Source: Liopterus haemorrhoidalis (lineage: Eukaryota > Arthropoda > Insecta > Coleoptera > Dytiscidae). Taken from it: a stretch of DNA of 64,000 bases. The stretch is from assembly GCA_963971575.1 (NCBI GenBank), contig OZ020612.1, forward strand, positions 64,788,869 through 64,852,868. Direction: 5' to 3'. Shown here one piece after another: positions 1 through 10,716 of this stretch. A program made the translations under genes and the position numbers. Below the pieces are notes generated by a model that saw only the letters and a program-made list of their open reading frames with translations, was not told the DNA's origin and did not search any database. Numbering within the stretch: the first letter of the stretch is position 1; each line of letters starts with the position of its first letter.

Positions 1-242
1 ACTGTGGTTTTAATTGTAACACATGGTTAATGACTGACCAAAATATTTATTAATTTAATTATATTTATGCAGATTTATTTTTGTATTCAATAAATATTTT
101 CTAATAAGTTTTATATTTATATATGTATGACTCACCAACTAAAACATTTTATTTGGGAGGTCAGAAAAAGAATTTCCGGTCGTATAAGGGGGTTGATCCA
201 TAAAATAGGTTGGGAAACCCTGGCTTAGATCATGGCCTATCC

Positions 243-828
243 CAGGGGTTCTTAAACTTATGTAGTCCGAGGACCCCCTCTTGAACAACTTTTTTTTTTT
301 GCGGACCCCATCCCAACCCTATGTATTTTAAATCTTTCTTGAGATTTAATTTCTGGCTCAATAATTTCATAGGTACTACATTATTATAAATATTGGTAAA
401 AATGTATTGCTGGTTATTTTATTAAATGGTCTTGCGCATTTATAGAGGAACATTTTTATTAGCATATAGAATAAAAAACATAAAATTAATAAAAATAGTA
501 GTAAAAAGAATAAAAAAAGTTACAAATTATAATACGTTAAACTCATACAAACATTTCTTGGTCAAATATTGGTCAAAATAGGTCTTATTATAATATGTTT
601 TCTGTAAATAATTTGCAGTTGAATAAAAATAATTAAATTTTTACTAATTATTGTTTAGTTATGTCAATAACTAGTTAGATAACAACAAATACAAAAGGTC
701 TTCACCATGTAGGATTTTTATTAAATGAGTTATTTGAATAAAAGCGAAAAGTTGGGGGATGAAAAGTTAATATCAAAATTGTTTCGCGGACCCCCAGGGG
801 TCCGCGGAACATAGTTTAAGAACCGCTG
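243..828. mobile_element. hAT-type MITE
   Basis: Non-autonomous hAT element. The left end reads CAGGGGTTCTTAAACT and the right end is its near-inverse, AGTTTAAGAACCGCTG. An 8-bp target duplication flanks it (gcctatcc at 235-242, gcttatcc at 829-836, one mismatch). Subterminal GC-rich blocks (gcggaccccatcc on the left, ggggtccgcgg on the right) are inverted relative to each other. No transposase frame is visible; the interior is AT-rich. The 8-bp duplication and CAG-type ends fit the hAT superfamily. Confidence 0.85.
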
Positions 829-836
829 GCTTATCC

Positions 837-1537
837 AATTCCATTTCCTAATTTTTACCTCAGTCTTAATTTCCTTCTGGTTTGTTTGTTTCCATAGATA
901 TTCGTTGGTGATTTTGTTACACCAGGAAATACGCCTGATTCTTCTTAGGCATTTGGTTACACTACGGCAGGAGTTTTCTATTCCTGCCGTTATCCTCATC
1001 CTGTGTCCTATCTAATATAACCATTTCTCTATTTTAAATTGTTAATACAAAATATATCTTTTTAAAACATGTCTTTTAGGTTATAGTTTAAAGCTTGTGG
1101 TATTTTACACTGTGAAGTTGAAGTTTAGTAATGAAGTTGACAGAAGTTCATCATTTATTCAAACATCGATCATGCTGTGATGCGACAACTAATTACCCCG
1201 CAAAAATGTCACCTCAACATTCTTACCCTAACCATGTGTCTTTTGTAATGATCTATTTCTGACATAAAGGTTAAAGTTTGAAAAGGACATTACACTAACA
1301 CAGAGAACCTCAAACAATGACGGAATTCATTTTCATATTCAACCAAATATCATCAGGGAAACGTGTTTATAAAATCGTACCTATTTTTTATTGCAGACCT
1401 GTAGAAAGTCAGATAATTTTTTTCGTCGCGGCAATATAAAAGTACTAATTATACTAGTATTAGCTGTACTCGCTGCTTCACTACCAAAAAAAATACTCGA
1501 ATTCTACAATTTTTAAAAGAAGTCCGAACAAGACCTA
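837..1537. other. AT-rich stretch, no gene seen
   Basis: No recognisable protein, RNA or terminal-repeat structure. The only open frame (730-999, minus) lies half inside the adjoining hAT end and has no family resemblance. Confidence 0.5.
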
Positions 1538-2041
1538 CAGTGGGTGGCCAAATTATTAGGGACAGTGCAGATTTTCTGTAATTTTCAAATGAATTTAATG
1601 AAGAAATAAGTGGCTTTGGGTCTCGTATTTACTTTTATTTATTAGAGTGCTTTATTTAGAATATAAAACGACATAATTGCTTATTCACAATCATTTATTT
1701 TTGTATAAAAAGTGTTAATTTAACAAATTAAGTAAAATCTTAATATTTTGTAATGCCACTCTTTGCTGCGATTGCGGCTTCCAGGTGTTTGGGCATGCTT
1801 TCTATGCAGACTTTTGCGGAGATTGGGGTTGTGATGCCACTCTCTGATAAGGGTTTCTATAAATTGCCACTTGGTGGTGATGATTTCTTTGGCGATCTCC
1901 CGCTTTTTAAAATAATAATGATACCAGCAACAAGAATATAGAAGAAAAATGATTTAAAAACAATTTATTTTCTCACAAAATGCATTTAACTTGAAAATTA
2001 CAGGGGGGGTGTGCTGTCCCTAATAATTTGGCCACCTACTG
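1538..2041 (-). mobile_element. Tc1-like element, internally deleted
   Basis: TA target duplications (1536-1537, 2042-2043) bracket near-perfect ~28-bp terminal inverted repeats beginning CAGTGGGTGGCCAAATTATT. At 504 bp it is about a third of a full Tc1 element. Only the last ~50 codons of the transposase remain on the minus strand. The TA site and CAGTG-type ends are characteristic of the Tc1 branch of Tc1/mariner. Confidence 0.9.
1740..1885 (-). pseudogene. Tc1-like transposase C-terminus
   Basis: The minus strand encodes a stretch with IREWHHNPNL, then after a one-base frameshift CIESMPKHLEAAIAAKSG, ending ITKY and a stop. This matches the usual end of Tc1-like transposases (S-M-P-x-R-L-x-A-V-I-x-A-K-G-G-x-T-K-Y). 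The catalytic region is gone, so it is inactive. It lies inside the terminal repeats of the surrounding element. Confidence 0.85.
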
Positions 2042-2043
2042 TA

Positions 2044-2724
2044 TGACTGATATTATAATTAACGTACTGATGTGTTTCTCTCTCACTCGGGCAACGAGTA
2101 AAAGAAGTGTGTAGTTAGTCTATCAGATTAGTTCTTTGTTTAAGTATAAGTACAACAAACGTGCATATTCATTCTTCGTGTTCTTAAGACTTCAATGTGT
2201 AATATTCACCGTTTGTTTTAGGATTCCAGCGTTATTCTAACTGAACCAATTGCGTGGGCGTGAAACCTGATAGGCGTGGCTAAAATCTTACTTCATATAA
2301 TTCATAAATGACCTTGATAGAACTTCATTTCAGTATAGGCGGCTTAGATCGGCCCCATGTCGGAATGGGTTCTTAGTTTGTTCCATATAACCACACGTCG
2401 TCAGACTAATTTATTATCTTCTCTCCGTGATTACTCCTGATCTATAAATAGTAGATATTTAGATAAAAGGACTATTTTTCGCTAATAAATGCTCTTGTAA
2501 TCGATTTTTTTTTATGAATTACGGCGATATTAACAGCACACTAAAAGTTGTCATTTTCGCCGAAAATGAAAACATGTAAATACTTATTGTGAATTATATC
2601 TTGATCTGGGATATATGCTCTCCGAGACTTTTGTTTTAACAATATCAAATAGTTAGTCAATATTAATCGTCGAGTTAGTTGACAACATTTTATTGACAGC
2701 CTATGCTCTTTTTAGAGACAGTCC
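2044..2724. other. unannotated AT-rich sequence
   Basis: No coding, RNA or terminal-repeat features recognised. Confidence 0.45.
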
Positions 2725-2727
2725 TAA

Positions 2728-3328
2728 TACCCTTTTCACACTAGATCTTTAAGATCGGATGTTAAAGTGAATGTATCTTTAAACGCTAACGTGAAACCGT
2801 ACGGCCTCGTCTAAACACGACCGATGTTTAAGACAGAGATCTGCGTCTTAAACTTCGTACGCATTGCCAACTTAATTTCTATTATAAAAAAATACTCCTT
2901 GAATTTGTGCTGTCAAATTTTATATTATCATAAACAAGAATACTGTATTATATCGACGTTATAAGAAGTTTATACTTATTGTTATAATAAAATTATTTAT
3001 TTTAATAATGTGTTTAATAAAATACAGAGCTACAATAATTGAGATAAAATGTATCGACTTACATGTTAATACAGGTGTAATATATTCTTTATTGTAGTGC
3101 CTTTATTGTAGAATGAAATGAAATATCCTTAATTGTTTATAATAATTCAAAATGTGCGTTTGCGCAGACAGTTCAAAACTGGTAATTTCATGACGGTAAC
3201 TTAAGGACAAAATTACTGTAGCTGATGACAGCACCAGAGATTTAAACATCAAGTGTGAAAGCATACCGATCTTAAACATCGGTGAACTTTAAGTTCACTC
3301 GTCTTAAAGATCTAGTGTGAAAAGAGTA
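2728..3328. mobile_element. PIF/Harbinger-like MITE
   Basis: Terminal inverted repeats run from TACCCTTTTCACACTAGATC on the left to the complementary GATCTAGTGTGAAAAGAGTA on the right, about 27 bp with few mismatches. TAA flanks both ends (2725-2727, 3329-3331), the 3-bp TWA-type duplication of PIF/Harbinger elements. Further inverted motifs lie inside (gatcggatgtt, aacatcggtg). No coding remnant. Confidence 0.75.
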
Positions 3329-3331
3329 TAA

Positions 3332-4019
3332 GTAACCCGGTGAAAGACAAGGCTTTATGATGACGATGATCTATTTTTTGCGGGTCGGTAAAACTTCCTT
3401 GCGGACGGGTTAAATTACCTCACGAACAGTCGGTTTATAAAAACACTGGTCTAAATTGTTATGTGTTTCAAATTCAATACAACCTTTCAAATTTCTTATA
3501 CTTCAAAGTTCGCAATAGCTGTGAGCAATTGTTGAGATCTCTAATAAGACTGCGTCTACACGCATAGCCATTGGTTGGACACGACCGCGTTTACTTCTTG
3601 GATATTCAGGACGCGTTCAGGACTTTTACAGGATCCACCCTTCCCGCACCAATAGGGACGGAAGAATTAGGCACGTATGGTCAGGATTTATAAAAAATCA
3701 GGAAATTTTTCAATATGAGGATAGGAATTATAATAAGTTGTATACAATTTAATCTGTTTTTGGAAAAAAATTGATTAAACAAATATATATATAAAAAGAG
3801 AGATTTGGCTAAAAGAGTTTAAATAAAACAATAACACAAACAATATATCTTCAGAGCTAAAATTTCTTATTTAAATATTTATTGTAAATAAAAATTAAAA
3901 ATATATGTATATATGAAGGTCTAAAAATTATATTAATAATTTCTTCTTTGGGCACTACCAGCTGGGTACACTTTTGGCCTCACATTAGTCCTCTATCATG
4001 ATCTGTTAATTGTCAAGTG
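3332..4019. other. unannotated AT-rich sequence
   Basis: No gene or repeat boundary recognised. The first segment of the Helitron-like sequence begins to be alignable near 4020. Confidence 0.45.
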
Positions 4020-4409
4020 TCAAAAATTAATATTTCTTAGGACCAATAAGATATCGACTTGCTTTTTGCTTATAAAGATTACACATACAAATGCCGAAAA
4101 ATGTATTTCAGGATTTTATCCTAATCAACCCCTAAAGGGGTGAATCTACATTCGGGGTGAATTATAGAAACCATCGTATTTCCCGCGTTTGTTGATTTAT
4201 GACATTCCATTTTGGCATAGATGTGTTTTGACAGTTTTCTTAAATTTCACTCCTAAAGGGTAAATTAGTATTTTTTTGTTAAGACAGATGAGATATCGAC
4301 TAGGTTTTTGCTTACAAAGGTTACCCATACACAAGTTTAAAAACTAACTGCGGATTTTATGCCTATGAGACCATCAATATACCGTAGCGAAGCACGGGTT
4401 TTCAGCTAG
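4020..4409 (+). mobile_element. Helitron 3' portion, first of a tandem pair
   Basis: The segment ends in a typical Helitron terminus: a short hairpin (CCGT-bulged A-GC, GAA loop, GCACGG) followed by ttttcagCTAG at 4400-4409. The next base begins another Helitron. Internal phrases such as gatatcgact, cccctaaaggggtgaat and tttttgcttayaaag recur in the second copy. Its 5' end is missing or too diverged to place. Non-autonomous; no Rep/helicase sequence seen. Confidence 0.75.
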
Positions 4410-5852
4410 TCTATATATATAAAATCGTAACTAAGCTACCTACTCATAATCAACGCCCAGCCCAAGCCACTGGACCTACAATCATGAAATTTGGCAAGTA
4501 TATTCCCTCCATGACGTAAGCACCCACTAAGAACGGATTTTTCGAAACTCATCCTCTAAGTGGGTGAAAAGAGGGTTAAAAGGGGTAAAATGTGGCTTCA
4601 CGGTTTTCTTAATATCTCTTAGGTCCAATGAGATATCGACTTGGTTTTTGCTCACAATGATTACTCATGTAAATATTAAAAAACTTATTTCAGGATTTTG
4701 TTCCAATCGACCCCTAAAGGGGTGAATCTATAGTCAGGGTGAATTATAGAACCCTTCGCATCTTCTGTGTTTATTGTGTTATAAAATTCCTTTTTGGCAT
4801 ATAGGTGCCTTTTTAAAATATTTAGAAAGTGTTTTGACCGTTTTTTTAATTTTCACCCCTAAAGGGGTAAATTGATATTTTTTATTCGATATAATTTCGT
4901 CTAGACAAAGAAACATAAAATTCGGGGAGTATATCACTTTTATGACTTAAGAACCCCCTAAGAAATGATTTTTTGAAATTCGACCTCTCAGGGGTGACAA
5001 GGGGTGAAATGTGTTTACACGGATTCCTCAATTTCTTTTAGGTCAATAATATATCGCCTTGGTTTTTGCTTATAAAGATTATCCTTATAAATGTTAAAAA
5101 ACCTATTTCAAGATTTTGTCCTAATCATCCCCTAAAAGGGTGAATCTACAATCAGAAACAATTATAGAAACCGCCGTATTTTCTGTGTTGGTTGAGTTAT
5201 AAAATTCCTATTTGGCATATAGATGTCTTTTTAAAATATCTCGAAATGGTTTTGACAGTTTTTCAAAATTTCACCCCTAAAGGGGTAAAAGGATATTTTT
5301 TATTTAATAGAACATCCCTTGGACATAGATACATGATATTCGCAAAGTATATTCCCTCCATGAGGTAAGCATACAATATCTCTTAAATGAGTTATCTACT
5401 TGGTTTTTGCATTCCTTTCTGGCATATAGGTGACTTTTTAAAACTTTCGATAGTATTCTGACAGTTTTTTAAATTTCATTCCTAAAGAGGTAAATTAGTA
5501 TTTTTTATTAGAAATAAGAAATTCCAAGAGTACATTTCTCGATATGACGTAAGAACCTACTAAGAAAAGATTTTCGACCCCTACGGGGTGAAAAGGAGTA
5601 AAATGGTTTTTCACGGATCTCTATATATCTTAGGACAAATGAGATATCGACTAGGTTTTTGCTTATAAAAGTTACCCGTGCACATGTTTAGAAACAAACT
5701 GAAAATTTTACACTAATGAGCCTCCAACGGAGTGAATCTACACTTGAGGAGAGAGTCAGCAATGTGATCTATAGAGGAACCATGACTTATAATAATTGCA
5801 CGATGATAGCAGACCGTCAATACAACGTAGCGAAGCACGGGTACTCAGCTAG
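4410..5852 (+). mobile_element. Helitron, second of a tandem pair
   Basis: Begins TCTATATATATAAAATCG directly after the preceding CTAG and ends tactcagCTAG followed by T, after the same GCGAAGCACGGG hairpin. TC...CTAG ends with a 3' hairpin and no terminal inverted repeats define Helitrons. The interior is built from about four diverged units of roughly 300-430 bp, each with a gatatcgac..ggtttttgct segment, a cccctaaaggggtgaat palindrome and a ttttggcatat segment. No protein remains. Confidence 0.85.
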
Positions 5853-6698
5853 TAATATATAAAAATATAGCGCATACCCGTACAAAAATTCCTCGCATGC
5901 CACTGAATATTACTAAAATATTTTAGATCATATGTAACAATTTTGGCAACCCTGCACTGCCTTGGTGGTATTCGTTGAAATACCTGTAAGGTGCGATTAG
6001 ATAGAAATATTGACACAAGAGTTAGATAAGTTTTTCTATTTCTTTTTTATGAATGTAATTTGTGTTTGTGGTTTAATGTGGATGTTATGACAGTGTCACA
6101 GATGAGCAAAGACCGTAGTTGTCCTCTAAGCTAATGTCTGTACGTGCATAGCGTGTGCTGTAATGAACAGAATGGCTGTCATCCGGTGCTACCGTGATGA
6201 TTAGACAAGCTAGCATACACGCAATCATTTCAATGGACTTTTTTTTCTATACTTCATTACAATTTTTTACTTGTTGATTATTGTATGTTTTACAAAATTG
6301 CAATTTAGAAGTTTTTGTATCCGCTATTATGACAATGAAACCATACACTCTAATAGTAAATAGCAATATTAACATCTGAAAACAAATAACACCACAAGAA
6401 AAAGCACCAAAGCACCAAAGTTCTAGTGATGGAAGAATTGGGAAAGCGTTCACAATGTCAATATCTTGAAAATTAAAAGAGATGGAGGCCTGTTGTTGAA
6501 AATGTTGAAATCATGTCCAAAATACTGTAAAGGTTTTTCAAATCATGGTTAACTACAACTTACGAGTAAACTTATTTGAGATTTATATTACAAGTTGATA
6601 AATTGAATTTGATTGCCAATACAGACGCAAAAATTATCCAAATGTTTTTCATATAAGTATATTTTATCTTATAATATGCTGTTTCCATCTAAACAACA
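5853..6698. other. unannotated sequence
   Basis: No gene recognised. The minus frame 6247-6453 (68 codons) resembles nothing known to me and is probably chance. Confidence 0.45.
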
Positions 6699-6700
6699 AT

Positions 6701-7634
6701 AGGGGATAGGCATGATTTTTTTAAATTTTTTTATTATATTCCTGTTGTTGCATATAAACATAAAAAACAGTTTTTAATTTTTTTTTTTTGTAATTTGAAG
6801 GCTTAAAAAAATCATAAATGTATGTAGCGCGCGAAAACGACGTGTGACGTTATACCCCTTCTAACTGACGCATGACACTACTAGCTTACCGGCGTACATA
6901 GTCTGTTGTGAACTTATTTGTTTGTATAACTTTTATAGGTTATGTAAAGTTAGAGTGATTTTAATTAAAATAAAGTTTAATTCTATAAAAACAATTTATA
7001 CATGTTTACCGAATTAAATTTTATATTAAAATAGATAACTTATATTGCAGTATTTCAATTATGCCTCTAACGTTTTGTAACTTCATGTAAACAATGTAGT
7101 AAAATTCTGACATCTAAATTACATAAATATTTACATTTTACAGAGTTGTAGCGTTTGTCTACATAAAGTTATAGAATATAAAATAAAAATTACTTTGACA
7201 CCACGTATTTCTTCAGCACTGTAGCATTCATTATTTTTCATATATTCCATGAGCATAAACGCATCAATGTTGGGTAAATTATCACTCTGAGCCCTAACAA
7301 AATCTTTATCTGCCATTTTAATAATAAATGCGTGAAAAATTGTTTAAAAACAAATACAAAACTGTCGAACAATACAATACACACACGTGTAAAGATTATG
7401 TTGTAGCTGTATCTGTGATGTGAAACCCCTATCGTTTGACGTCATACTCAGTCGTTTTTACTCGGCAACCTTCGCTCCGTGGTCGGCTTATTTCAAATTT
7501 ACAATATTTTAATTCAAAAATTTGGCTATAATATTAATTAAAATGTAATTTTTGTTTTGTTAGGTGACATAACTAACATTAACATATCAAAATAATGTAG
7601 TTTTAAGGAAATACAAATTTTATGCGTATCCCCT
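6701..7634 (-). mobile_element. ISL2EU-like element, deleted
   Basis: Ends AGGGGATAGGCAT (left) and ATGCGTATCCCCT (right) are 13-bp inverted repeats with one mismatch, flanked by AT (6699-6700, 7635-7636). A 2-bp AT duplication is a feature of the IS4EU/ISL2EU superfamily, whose members carry a transposase and a YqaJ-nuclease protein. The one coding trace (7194-7316, minus) resembles the first exon of such a protein. Class assignment is inferred from TSD and that exon. Confidence 0.6.
7194..7316 (-). pseudogene. first exon of a YqaJ-type transposon protein
   Basis: About 41 codons from a Met: MADKDFVRAQSDNLPNIDAF, then a segment ending CYSAEEIRGVK, followed by a plausible splice donor (AAA|GTAATT). 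The pattern fits the N-terminal exon of a multicopy arthropod protein family associated with a YqaJ nuclease domain. No later exon is present before the element ends, so this is a relic. Recognition is from memory of the family, not from a search. Confidence 0.5.
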
Positions 7635-7636
7635 AT

Positions 7637-8564
7637 TAACTTATATTTACATTTCAAGTCATGGTAAGTTAACCAAAAAGTTAACCATAAATTGAAAAAC
7701 CTACTGTAAGAGCGTATTTTGAAACGAATCCCAAATAAAAATAAATTGATAAATCGTAAGGATATAATCTGGAGAATCGATGTTGCGCATTAGAACATTA
7801 ATAATCTACTTTATGTTAGATTGATATCTCGTTTGGTGCTACATAAATTTGTAACGAATAGATAATTTTGAACTAAATGTTCATGAATTAATAAGTGCAT
7901 GTCTATCAATCATATGTGTCAATTGCAATTAATTAAACACAAAAATTGCATCTGTAAAACTGACATTGACAATTTAATCAAAGTTACATTGCACGCCTCG
8001 ATAAATTCACAAATTGCGAATTTAAGAAACAAGAATAAAAACATATAGCGGTTTGCAATATATGTACTCGTTTTCGAAAATAACAAACTTCGTGAGAAAT
8101 ATCTGAAACAACTATTCCAGAATCAGGTAGGAGATGCACAACTTTAGGCAACTTTAGGAAGGGTAATTGCCCTATCAATATTTTAATACTCACTCTCTTC
8201 TGCACAGAGGAAGAAAACATGGAAGTTTGAAACTCACCTGAAACAAAAACAAACCATTAGTACAATTATAATATTTTTGAAAAAGGAATGATTAACATCT
8301 GGTCTATAGAAGTATCACGTCTTCCTGGATAAATGTCACCCCTAGCAGGTACAGACAATATTCATTACTTAGCCGTGCTTTTAATAGGCCAAACTTAGGA
8401 CTGTGTATTTAATTACCTGTCATTAATACAATATTTCAAGCACTGACTTGCTATTTTCTTCACCAAATTCTTCACCTTGTGTTACACCAAGTAGTCTTAA
8501 CGAACAACACTCGGAAATTATGGGCATTAGTCAATCGAAATATCTTCTGTTAAGAAACAATAAA
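7637..8564. other. unannotated AT-rich sequence
   Basis: No gene recognised. The minus frame 7984-8220 has no family features. Confidence 0.45.
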
Positions 8565-8747
8565 CAGGAAGATGAGTTAAAGTGATGCCCAAACAAAAAA
8601 AAGGAAGACGGATAGAACGCGGATCGAAATGATGACAAGCAAGAGGAAGAGAATTCGAAGCGGTGACAAAAAAAGAAAGACAGAGTTACAAAAAAAGTGA
8701 TGACAAAAAAAGAGGAAGGGAGATTGAAACAATGACCAAAATAAAAA
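8565..8747. repeat. purine-rich imperfect tandem repeat
   Basis: Irregular 25-40-base units built on gatgacaaaaaaagaggaag and variants. The array continues in two short pieces after the next two transposons (9335-9360 and 10437-10475: ggatcgaaatgacaac, ggatcgaagtaatgat), so both elements inserted into one original array. The open frames on its minus strand are low-complexity Phe/Ser and are rejected as genes. Confidence 0.7.
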
Positions 8748-9334
8748 ATCAGCTGTGGCCACAGGACCAACCGCCATCACAAAGTACTTGTATAAAATAC
8801 ATTCTAGCAGCAGAGTAGAAATAACTTGACCTAATATTTTCTAACAGAGATATTATTTATCATGACCATGGAAACGTTAAGTATGAAAAAATAGAAAATT
8901 TTTCAAAAATATTTCGTTTTATCAAAAAATGTCTCAAATAAAAGTTGTTAGTTATTGTTTTTGTAGCAACTTTTGTTAATTTTTTTTTTTTTTTTTGGAA
9001 ATATTTTTCTGTTGTTAAATATTCACAAAAATCTTAAAATCACACGAGTAAACTGCCATTTCTAGTCAACTGATTTTTACCAAAAGTTGATCAACTCGTG
9101 CCACTGATGTCAAAAGCTTAAATATGAAGTTTCATAAACATCCTTTTTAGCCGAATTTGCTCTGCATGTGTACACAGACAGACGGACAGACAGGCAGACG
9201 GACAGACATCATGCTAAAAATAGTCAAAACTTTATGTAGGTACCTCAATTCGTGGAGAACCATCGAAATCTCGAAATGTCAAAATCGATATGATCACAAT
9301 ACCTCCCTTATATATGTTGACGGTCGGTAAAAAA
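8748..9334 (-). mobile_element. second (GACA)n family (HINE-2), copy 1
   Basis: Shares ~500 bp with copies near 57.85 and 59.51 kb. Landmarks: aatcagctgtggccac at one end, gaaatatttttctgttgtta, a segment ending ctgcatgtgtacacagacag, a short GACA/GACG tract (9175-9208), then ggtacctcaattcgtgg and accgacc (inverted) at the other end. By analogy with HINE-1 the cagctg end, which can form a hairpin in the 59.5-kb copy, is probably the 3' terminus, putting the element on the minus strand. No coding capacity. Helentron affiliation is inferred. Confidence 0.65.
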
Positions 9335-9360
9335 GGAAGTTGGATCGAAATGACAACAAA

Positions 9361-10330
9361 AAATTGATGTGAAATGTGAATTTTCACACATTTCAGGGTT
9401 TTGCAGGTATTTAGTAAGTGAATGATGATTATTTGGGATGCTAAAACAAATTTTATATTAAAATTTTTGTTTTGTTAAGTTTAATTCTAACGCCTAATAC
9501 CATTACTTAAATTTCTAAATATGTGCAGTATTTTTTTTTTTTATATATATAGCAAGGTTCTTTAAGATTTTGAAAATTGCGCCTATGGCTTTCATTGGTT
9601 GTTATAAGCTCCGCCCCTCTGATTTCGTGTACATTGAAACAGAATTTAATTATAATTTCAACAATTTCCACTGGTTATTAAATTTACGCTTTTAAAAATT
9701 AAATGCAATATTTGCCAAAATATAACTAGAATTTTGAAAAAATAATTTAAACATAAAATATGCAAAAAAAATATTGTCTCTTCTCGTGGGGATCGAACTG
9801 ACTTAGTTGGATGAAAAAGCCAGTGCAAGTACCACTATACCAGGATTAAGCCTTCCATTCGAGCATGTTACAAAGCTATAACTTGTGTACATTATTAGCC
9901 AAAAAAACACAAAAAATGCGTTTTTTTCCAAAAACATAATCTGATCAAAAATTCCTGTTGTACTATTCTGGTTCACACCAATGTACATTACTTAGAATTT
10001 TTTCTGATTTTTAGTATAAACCATCTGGGCTACAGGGTGTGGGACAAATTCTTTTTTGCACAATTTTGGCTAAAATCGCTTTAAAATAATTTATTTTGCA
10101 AAAATAAAAATTTGATCTTTAAACCACGTTCCAAGGGCTTTCATCTGATACCCTACTCAGAATTATAAAAAAATATTTTTATTTTCGATGAGCACATATT
10201 TGTTTATATTTTTAGGGGGATAAGTTTTTTAGATGTTTTAGTATTTTTCCTATGTGCGGGTCAAAGAGTTGTATAAGCATGCCAAATTTCAACTCTCTAG
10301 GTTTAGCCGTTTGGCTACAATTTTTACCGA

Positions 10331-10384
<54 letters not shown>

Positions 10385-10436
10385 GACAAAATGACGGTAT
10401 AAGTGTTTTTTAGTCATACCTACAAAACCCTAAAAA
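9361..10436 (-). mobile_element. HINE-1 copy A (Helentron-like, tRNA-like core)
   Basis: The near-complete reference copy. Read from its 5' end (right side, minus strand): TTTTTAGGGTTTTGTAGGTA, a (GTCT)n tract (10328-10383), a conserved ~430-bp block, a tRNA-like core at 9783-9854, a T-rich linker, a 3' block with GC-box/CCAAT/TATA motifs, the inverted subterminal repeat, and the 3' palindrome (gtgaattttcac). Subterminal repeats, a 5' microsatellite and a 3' hairpin are hallmarks of Helentron-associated elements (HINE/DINE-1 type). It sits in the purine-rich array. No proteins. Confidence 0.8.
9783..9854 (-). other. tRNA-like core of HINE-1 copy A
   Basis: On the minus strand an A-box-like TGGTATAGTGGTACTTG is followed ~35 bases later by a B-box-like AGTTCGATCCC. 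The middle, TGGCTTTTTCATCCA, recalls the anticodon arm of eukaryotic tRNA-Glu (TGG-loop-CCA). Acceptor pairing is poor, so a functional tRNA is unlikely; a Pol III promoter could remain. Confidence 0.6.
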
Positions 10437-10623
10437 TGGAGGGATCGAAGTAATGATAAAAAAAAGAGTAAAAAACTAAAAAGTCTTTGATAGCTCAGTC
10501 GCAAATCGCATTTTTTCATTTGCAAATGCGAACTAATGGGTTTTTCTCAACAACCACACTAAATGGGCAAAATCTTTTTAAGATACAGTTCTTCTGCAGC
10601 TGTCGTCTCAAACAATATCAAGA

Positions 10624-10716
10624 AATAATGCGCGCGCAGGCTGTACGGGAATGAAAATTTCCACACCACTGTACATGTGTATTTATTCATTCTCGCACTG
10701 CTTGCGCGCGCATAAT
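10624..10716. mobile_element. small MITE with GCGCGC ends
   Basis: A ~93-bp element with imperfect ~26-bp inverted repeats: ATGCGCGCGCAGGCTGTACG on the left and, inverted, ATGCGCGCGCAAGCAGTGCG on the right. The GC-rich ends contrast with the surroundings. A related copy lies near 61.94-62.05 kb. Target duplication not resolved. Confidence 0.6.

Noticed and set aside
8565..8747. Repeated units considered as a CRISPR-like array
   Set aside because: Units are irregular and low complexity with no conserved repeat/spacer alternation, and the genome is eukaryotic.
8531..8780. Two overlapping minus frames rich in Phe and Ser
   Set aside because: They are the complement of the purine-rich repeat array; low complexity and no relatives.
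9175..9208. (GACA)n tracts considered as simple independent microsatellites
   Set aside because: Each occupies the same position within a larger repeated element, so they belong to HINE-1 or HINE-2.
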